A DNA stretch of 64,000 bases. Origin: an uncultured Salinisphaerales bacterium (GTDB lineage: Bacteria; Pseudomonadota; Gammaproteobacteria; Nevskiales; CAJXLF01). The notes under the pieces were generated by a model that saw only the letters and a program-made list of their open reading frames with translations, made no database searches and had not been told where the DNA came from. Every line of letters starts with the position of its first letter. The first letter of the stretch is position 1. The DNA is taken from NCBI GenBank assembly GCA_913055805.1, contig CAJXLF010000013.1:1-64000 (forward strand), in the 5' to 3' direction. Position numbers and translations under genes: made by a program. Of the stretch, positions 60,237 to 64,000 are shown one piece after another.

Positions 60237-62174
60237 TTAGCGGGACAGCCAGCGAACGCCCACATAGCCCGCACGTCCGGGGGCGGCGTAGCCGGCCGTT
60301 TCTTCGTATTCCTCATCATTCACGTTGTCGACACGCAAGGTCAGCGTCCAGCTGGGTGTCAGACTGTAGTCTGCATTGAGATCCACCACTTTGTAACTGT
60401 CCAGCGTGCCGCGGGTAAAGCCGATGAAGTCGTCGCGTTTGCCTACCTGGCGTGCATTCAAACCCAGCCGCAGTTTGCTCAATGCCCGCCAGTTGACGTT
60501 CAGTGCCACCTCGTTTTCCGGCCGGCGCAGGAGTTTTTCACCGGTATCGAGGTTTTCGGTCTCGGTACGCGTATAGGCCAGTTGCACATCCAGCGTTGCC
60601 AGAGGGCTGAAGCCGAGGACGGCCTCATAGCCTTCGGTTTCGGCCTGCTGCACATTCTGCGGGCTGCTCAGGAAGGTGTTGGGATCAAACACGAAAGTGA
60701 TCAGGTCCTCGATATCGTTCTTGAAGTAGATCACTTCCAGGCTGGCCATGCCGAACGCCTGTTCGAAACCGATATCCCAGCCCTTGCTCTTTTCCGGCTG
60801 CAGATCCGGATTGGCCAGAACGAAGCTGCTGCTTTCAAACAGCTCCGACAGGCTGGGCGCCTTGAAGCCGGTGCCGTAGCTGGCTTTCAGCCGGGTGCCG
60901 CTGTTGCCGATATGCAGCAGCGGGGCAATGCGCCAGGTGGTTTCGCCGCCGAACAGGTCATGCTTGTCATGACGTACGCCGATCGCAGTGGAAAATGCAT
61001 CAGTGAATTGCGCCTGATCCTGCAGATAGAAACCGCTGTTGCGGATGGATTCGGCAAAGTTGCTGCCACGGGCGCGGTCGTCCTCGACTTCGGCGCCCAT
61101 GATCAGGCTGTTGTTTCGCCAGTTGAGCGTCTGTTGCCAGTCGAGCTTGCTCTTGTTGCCGTTGAATTCGCTTTCCGAAGGAGTCGAGCGGGCGCCAGCC
61201 GGGCCATTTTCGTTACGCCGCTCATGCGTGCTGCGCGAGTAGGAAACCTGTTGTGCCCAGCTGCCATCCGGCGAAATCCAGTTGGCCTGCAGCCTGGAAA
61301 AGCTCTGATCGGTTTCCCCGGTGGAATCCGGGTCGTGGGCAACGAACTCCGAGGGCGCGGGGAAGATGTCGTAGAACTCGTCGATTTCTGCCTCGGCGCT
61401 TTGCAGGCGCGTGTCGAAGCTGATTTCCAGGCTGTCTGTTACCCGAGAAGCCCAATGCAACGCAGCCGTGGCGTTACGGTAAGCGTCTTTCTCGTCATGA
61501 TTGCCGCGGTCAGGGTTGGCCGCCGAGGTGCCGGCGGTATCCAGCACGCCGGCGGAAAGGCCGAGCCGATGCCGGCCGAAAGATTTGCGCAGCCCGGCGC
61601 CGGTGTTGACCGTGCCGAAGTCGCCGACTTCCAGTCGGTAGCTGGAACTGTCGTCACGGCGGGTGATGATCTGGATGACGCCGCCGATGGCGTCCGAGCC
61701 ATAGAGCGTGCTTTGCGGGCCGCGCACGATTTCGATGCGCTCGATGTCCTCCACCAGCAGATTGGAAAAATCAACCTGGCCGGTGGGGTTGCTGGGGTCG
61801 CTGATCTCTACGCCATCAATCAGGACCAGCACATGATTGGATTCGGTGCCGCGCATGAATATCGAGCTGACCTGTCCAGGTCCGCCCGATTGAATGACTG
61901 TAAGGCCGGGCACGTTGCGCAGCAGTTCGACAACACGGGCCTTGCCGCTGTTTTCTATTTCTTCGCGTTCAATGATCGTGACTGCACTGGCGATATTCTT
62001 TTCGGCCACAGGCGTGCGTGTCGCCGTAACTACGATGGGGCCGAGCGAAGCGTCTTCCGCGGTATCGTCGGCAGCCAGTGCCTGTGCGGATAACCCTGCC
62101 GTGAAGGCAGCGGCGATAAGTAAAGGGGTTGTTGCCAGGATGCGATTCCCGGTCCTGGTGCTGGGGTATTTCAT
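60237..62174 (-). CDS. btuB: TonB-dependent cobalamin receptor BtuB
   Basis: The 645-residue outer-membrane receptor has a signal peptide ending 'AGLSAQALA', the TonB box-like 'GPIVVTATRTPVAEKN', a plug domain with 'VPGLTVIQSGGPGQVSSIFM' and 'STLYGSDAIGGVIQIITRRD', and a 22-strand barrel ending 'YVGVRWLSR'. The ATG at 62174 follows a GGGAGG site and a cobalamin riboswitch. It starts the btuB-F-C-D group. The length is normal for BtuB. Confidence 0.95.
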   Translation of the reverse strand: MKYPSTRTGNRILATTPLLIAAAFTAGLSAQALAADDTAEDASLGPIVVTATRTPVAEKNIASAVTIIEREEIENSGKARVVELLRNVPGLTVIQSGGPGQVSSIFMRGTESNHVLVLIDGVEISDPSNPTGQVDFSNLLVEDIERIEIVRGPQSTLYGSDAIGGVIQIITRRDDSSSYRLEVGDFGTVNTGAGLRKSFGRHRLGLSAGVLDTAGTSAANPDRGNHDEKDAYRNATAALHWASRVTDSLEISFDTRLQSAEAEIDEFYDIFPAPSEFVAHDPDSTGETDQSFSRLQANWISPDGSWAQQVSYSRSTHERRNENGPAGARSTPSESEFNGNKSKLDWQQTLNWRNNSLIMGAEVEDDRARGSNFAESIRNSGFYLQDQAQFTDAFSTAIGVRHDKHDLFGGETTWRIAPLLHIGNSGTRLKASYGTGFKAPSLSELFESSSFVLANPDLQPEKSKGWDIGFEQAFGMASLEVIYFKNDIEDLITFVFDPNTFLSSPQNVQQAETEGYEAVLGFSPLATLDVQLAYTRTETENLDTGEKLLRRPENEVALNVNWRALSKLRLGLNARQVGKRDDFIGFTRGTLDSYKVVDLNADYSLTPSWTLTLRVDNVNDEEYEETAGYAAPGRAGYVGVRWLSR

Positions 62175-62289
62175 GGGACCTCCCGATAGCCGCGCCCACC
62201 CGCGCGGTAGATTGCATGGAGGCCAGGGTCGGGAAGTGGTCAGCAACATCAGGGAGATGTACCGGTCGACCGCCCGCCGCGGCTTCCTC

Positions 62290-62475
62290 GTTCGGTCGCA
62301 GGCCGGTCTCCGGACTCGCAAGCTGCCTGGGGCGCCCTTTCCACCTTCCCGCATGTTTTTACATGCAGTGGTATCCGGAAAGGGAGGCTTGCCTACCGTT
62401 GCGGGGGCAGTGCCGGGATTGAGATCAGAAGACTCGCACCGGCTTCCCGTTTCATTTCATGAGCCAGGCCCATGA
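62290..62475 (-). promoter_or_regulatory. Cobalamin (AdoCbl) riboswitch controlling btuB
   Basis: Read on the minus strand, the leader has all the conserved blocks. 'GGGAAGCCGGTGCGAGTC' opens near 62449. 'GCACTGCCCCCGCAACGGTA' lies at 62394-62413, followed by GGCAAGCC. The B12 box 'AGTCCGGAGACCGGCCTGC' is at 62298-62316. The order matches the classical cobalamin element upstream of btuB. It should shut off btuB expression when cobalamin is plentiful; the exact expression platform lies in the 115 bases between the box and the ATG. Confidence 0.95.
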
Positions 62476-62494
62476 AACACCTGTGACGTGGGCG

Positions 62495-62767
62495 TTATTT
62501 TAACACTGCGGCAAGGCGTTCTTGCAGTTCCGGTGCGGTGAGGCCGGTAATTTCCAATACCTTGCGAGGCTGAGTATGTCCGCTTGTGATCTCAATAGAG
62601 GAGGCGGGGATGTCCAGCTTGCCGGCCAGCAGTCTGATGACAGTATCGTTGGCCTTGCCTTTTTCCGGTGCGGTGGTGACGGTGATTTTCAACACATCTC
62701 CCATCCAGCCCTGCAGGCAGTTGCGGCTGGCCTTGGCTGTTACCTTGATGCCAAGCCGGCAACTCAC
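62495..62767 (-). CDS. yggU: DUF167/YggU family protein
   Basis: The 90-residue protein matches YggU, with 'LGIKVTAKASRNCLQGWMGD', 'ITVTTAPEKGKANDTVIRLL' and 'SSIEITSGHTQPRKVLEITG'. It is a small alpha/beta protein of unknown role. Its ATG overlaps the stop of the cyclotransferase-like gene by four bases, so the two are coupled. Confidence 0.92.
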   Translation of the reverse strand: MSCRLGIKVTAKASRNCLQGWMGDVLKITVTTAPEKGKANDTVIRLLAGKLDIPASSIEITSGHTQPRKVLEITGLTAPELQERLAAVLK

Positions 62768-63258
62768 AGTCTGTCCAGCAGCGAACGGTTACGGGTGTCG
62801 CGCTCGGTGTCCGGGTCTACCCAGCAGGGCCAGTTTTCCAGGCGGTGGATATGCGTGACTGGCAGGTGGTGTTCAACGGCGCCGGCGATGGCGAAGCCCA
62901 GATACCAGTCATAGGGGCGCAGGGCGGCATCGCGGACTTCGTCCAGGGCTATATAGGTCAGCGCTTCCAACGGTCCGTGTTCCGCGCTGTCCAGACGCAC
63001 ATGCAGTCGACGGTAGCCGGGACCTTCAAAGGAATCGAGACGGTCCAGCGCACTATCGGAGATTTCGAAGATAACGCCGGGTACCTGATGCAGATGCTGC
63101 GAGGCAATAGTGAATTTGCCCGAGCCATCCGCTTCGCTGCCCTTGTCACAAAACAACTCGTAACCGGGAAGCGTGGCCTTGCCCAGGCAGGAAATAAAGT
63201 CTATCCGCACCCCAAGGCGGGCGGACGACATATTGGAGCCGTATGCAAAATACAGCAC
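62764..63258 (-). CDS. Gamma-glutamylcyclotransferase-like (AIG2/GGCT) protein
   Basis: The 164-residue protein has the GGCT barrel with the N-terminal 'MLYFAYGSNMSSARLG' (the YGSN substrate loop) and the catalytic Glu region 'LDRLDSFEGPGYRRLHVRL'. Such enzymes release 5-oxoproline from gamma-glutamyl amino acids or amines. Its substrate is unknown. The C-terminus is longer than in AIG2-like members. It is coupled to yggU. Confidence 0.88.
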   Translation of the reverse strand: MLYFAYGSNMSSARLGVRIDFISCLGKATLPGYELFCDKGSEADGSGKFTIASQHLHQVPGVIFEISDSALDRLDSFEGPGYRRLHVRLDSAEHGPLEALTYIALDEVRDAALRPYDWYLGFAIAGAVEHHLPVTHIHRLENWPCWVDPDTERDTRNRSLLDRL

Positions 63259-63271
63259 GACTCAATAACCA

Positions 63272-63300
63272 ATACTGCCCCGGCGTTGCCGGGGCAGTAT
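63272..63300. terminator. Perfect 13-bp inverted repeat
   Basis: ATACTGCCCCGGC-GTT-GCCGGGGCAGTAT is a perfect 13-bp stem in the gap between the RRM gene and the cyclotransferase-like gene, both on the minus strand. It has no strong T-run on either side, but is probably the terminator of the RRM gene. Confidence 0.7.
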
Positions 63301-63311
63301 GGACAGGGGGT

Positions 63312-63575
63312 CTAGAAGCGGCGTGGCCGTTCTTCGCGCGGGCGTGCTTCGTTCACACGCAGCGGGCGCCCGCCAATATCCTTGCCATTCACATTTTCAA
63401 TGGCGGTCTTGGCTTCATCATTGTTGGGCATTTCAACAAAACCGAAACCCTTGGAACGATCCGTTGCACGGTCCATGATGACCTTGGCGGAATCCACAGT
63501 GCCAAAAGGGCTGAAAAGATCGCGGAGCTCATCATCGCTCATGCGGTAGGGCAGGTTGCCCACATAAATATTCAT
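63312..63575 (-). CDS. RRM-domain RNA-binding protein
   Basis: The 87-residue protein is a single RNA-recognition motif with RNP2 'IYVGNLP' and RNP1 'RSKGFGFVEMP', followed by an Arg/Pro-rich tail 'REERPRRF'. Proteins of this class are common in bacteria and are often cold-induced in cyanobacteria. The gene is single and followed by the 13-bp hairpin at 63272-63300. Confidence 0.93.
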   Translation of the reverse strand: MNIYVGNLPYRMSDDELRDLFSPFGTVDSAKVIMDRATDRSKGFGFVEMPNNDEAKTAIENVNGKDIGGRPLRVNEARPREERPRRF

Positions 63576-63817
63576 GACCAGTCAGATCCATAACTCGCTG
63601 TGTCACTCTCTCCTATTCAGCACCTATGAATGACACGAAAATAAGTACTGAAGCCGGCCGCCTCTGCGGACGCGCTTTTGCATCATAACAGACTGTTCGC
63701 AAAAGGCGACTATGGATTAACAGCTCTCTGAAAACGCGGTTGATCCGGGGTATTTGCCTGCGAAATCGTGACCGGCTCTGTATGATGGCCGTTCATTTAC
63801 CGCACAGGATTATTCCC

Positions 63818-64000
63818 ATGCAGATCGCAGATCAGTGCGTTGCACGATTTCATTACACCCTGCGCAACGACGCGGGCGAGGTTCTCGACAGTTCCGAAGG
63901 GCAGGAGCCTCTGGCTTATTTACACGGCGCCGGGAACATCGTCTCGGGACTCGAGCAAGCACTGGCTGGCAAGGGCGAAGGTGAACAGTTTCAGGTAAGC
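63818..64000 (+). CDS. slyD: SlyD-type FKBP peptidyl-prolyl isomerase (partial)
   Basis: The first 61 codons are present and the gene runs off the window. The protein starts 'MQIADQCVARFHYTLRNDAG' and continues 'EVLDSSEGQEPLAYLHGAG' and 'NIVSGLEQALAGKGEGEQF', which match the N-terminal FKBP strands and active site of SlyD/FkpB. SlyD is a proline isomerase and a nickel-binding chaperone. The histidine-rich tail cannot be seen. TATGAT at 63781-63786 might be a -10 element, without a clear -35. Confidence 0.93.
   Translation, partial: MQIADQCVARFHYTLRNDAGEVLDSSEGQEPLAYLHGAGNIVSGLEQALAGKGEGEQFQVS

Noticed and set aside
59748-62093. A 781-codon plus-strand open frame across btuF and btuB
   Set aside because: It is antisense to two clearly conserved genes and has low-complexity composition with no motif. 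It is a by-product of codon bias in the real genes.
63754-63786. Sigma-70 promoter for slyD
   Set aside because: TATGAT is a good -10, but the nearest TTGCCT lies 21 bases upstream, too far for a normal spacer. I did not call it.

Overview
The window looks like a chromosomal stretch of a GC-rich gammaproteobacterium. The pointers are a long PlsB-type acyltransferase, RF3, PurT, YheT, MlaA, a PhoPQ-like two-component pair, GspAB and a BtuB-FCD cluster. Genus cannot be fixed from sequence alone; a free-living, aerobic, lipid-metabolising lineage (Chromatiales-like or a marine relative) fits but is inference. No rRNA, tRNA, CRISPR array, complete transposase gene or prophage was seen.

Positions 1-3456 are accessory DNA. 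This is a short stretch of minus-strand integron gene cassettes, with one clear attC site (2424-2488) and two eroded ones, and no integrase in view. The cargo is a TPR-Arr (rifampin ADP-ribosyltransferase) fusion, an SRPBCC protein, an unknown 193-aa protein and a two-gene cassette of unknown function. Direct copies of an AATTTACTCCGACCCC-type repeat bound the arr/SRPBCC segment.

Positions 3457-16261 are chromosomal core: ergothioneine synthesis (egtB-egtD), purT, a four-gene minus-strand group (SYLF protein, YheT hydrolase, membrane lipase, glycosyltransferase), a TRAP transporter (dctPQM) with a TatT-like lipoprotein, and rimO. Positions 16351-29376 form a lipid-oriented neighbourhood: two RND/MMPL exporters, one paired with a LolA-like periplasmic protein, a FadH-type dienoyl-CoA reductase, an acyl-CoA synthetase, a cytochrome P450 and an alpha/beta hydrolase.

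Positions 29406-38421 hold prfC, a Dps-like ferritin, a membrane protein of unknown function, acylphosphatase, two small c-type cytochromes and a macro-domain protein. They also hold the most notable locus, a bufferin/HvfABC-type copper-peptide operon (34738-36644). Its precursor has six EGKCG cysteines and is followed by an MNIO (DUF692) enzyme and its DUF2063 partner. RmuC and a hot-dog thioesterase follow.

Positions 38619-51315 carry a FATP-like acyl-CoA synthetase, a small cluster of DnaA-box-like sequences, a stand-alone ParB, mlaA, a small kinase-like gene, plsB, an aldehyde dehydrogenase, a PepSY/response regulator/sensor kinase operon, a glycine-zipper protein and a chromosomal ParM-like actin. 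Positions 51483-64000 carry gspA-gspB, an ATP:cobalamin adenosyltransferase, a divergent sensor kinase/response regulator pair, and a cobalamin-uptake operon (btuB-F-C-D) under a well-preserved cobalamin riboswitch. The window ends with yggU, a gamma-glutamylcyclotransferase-like gene, an RRM protein and the start of a SlyD-type isomerase.
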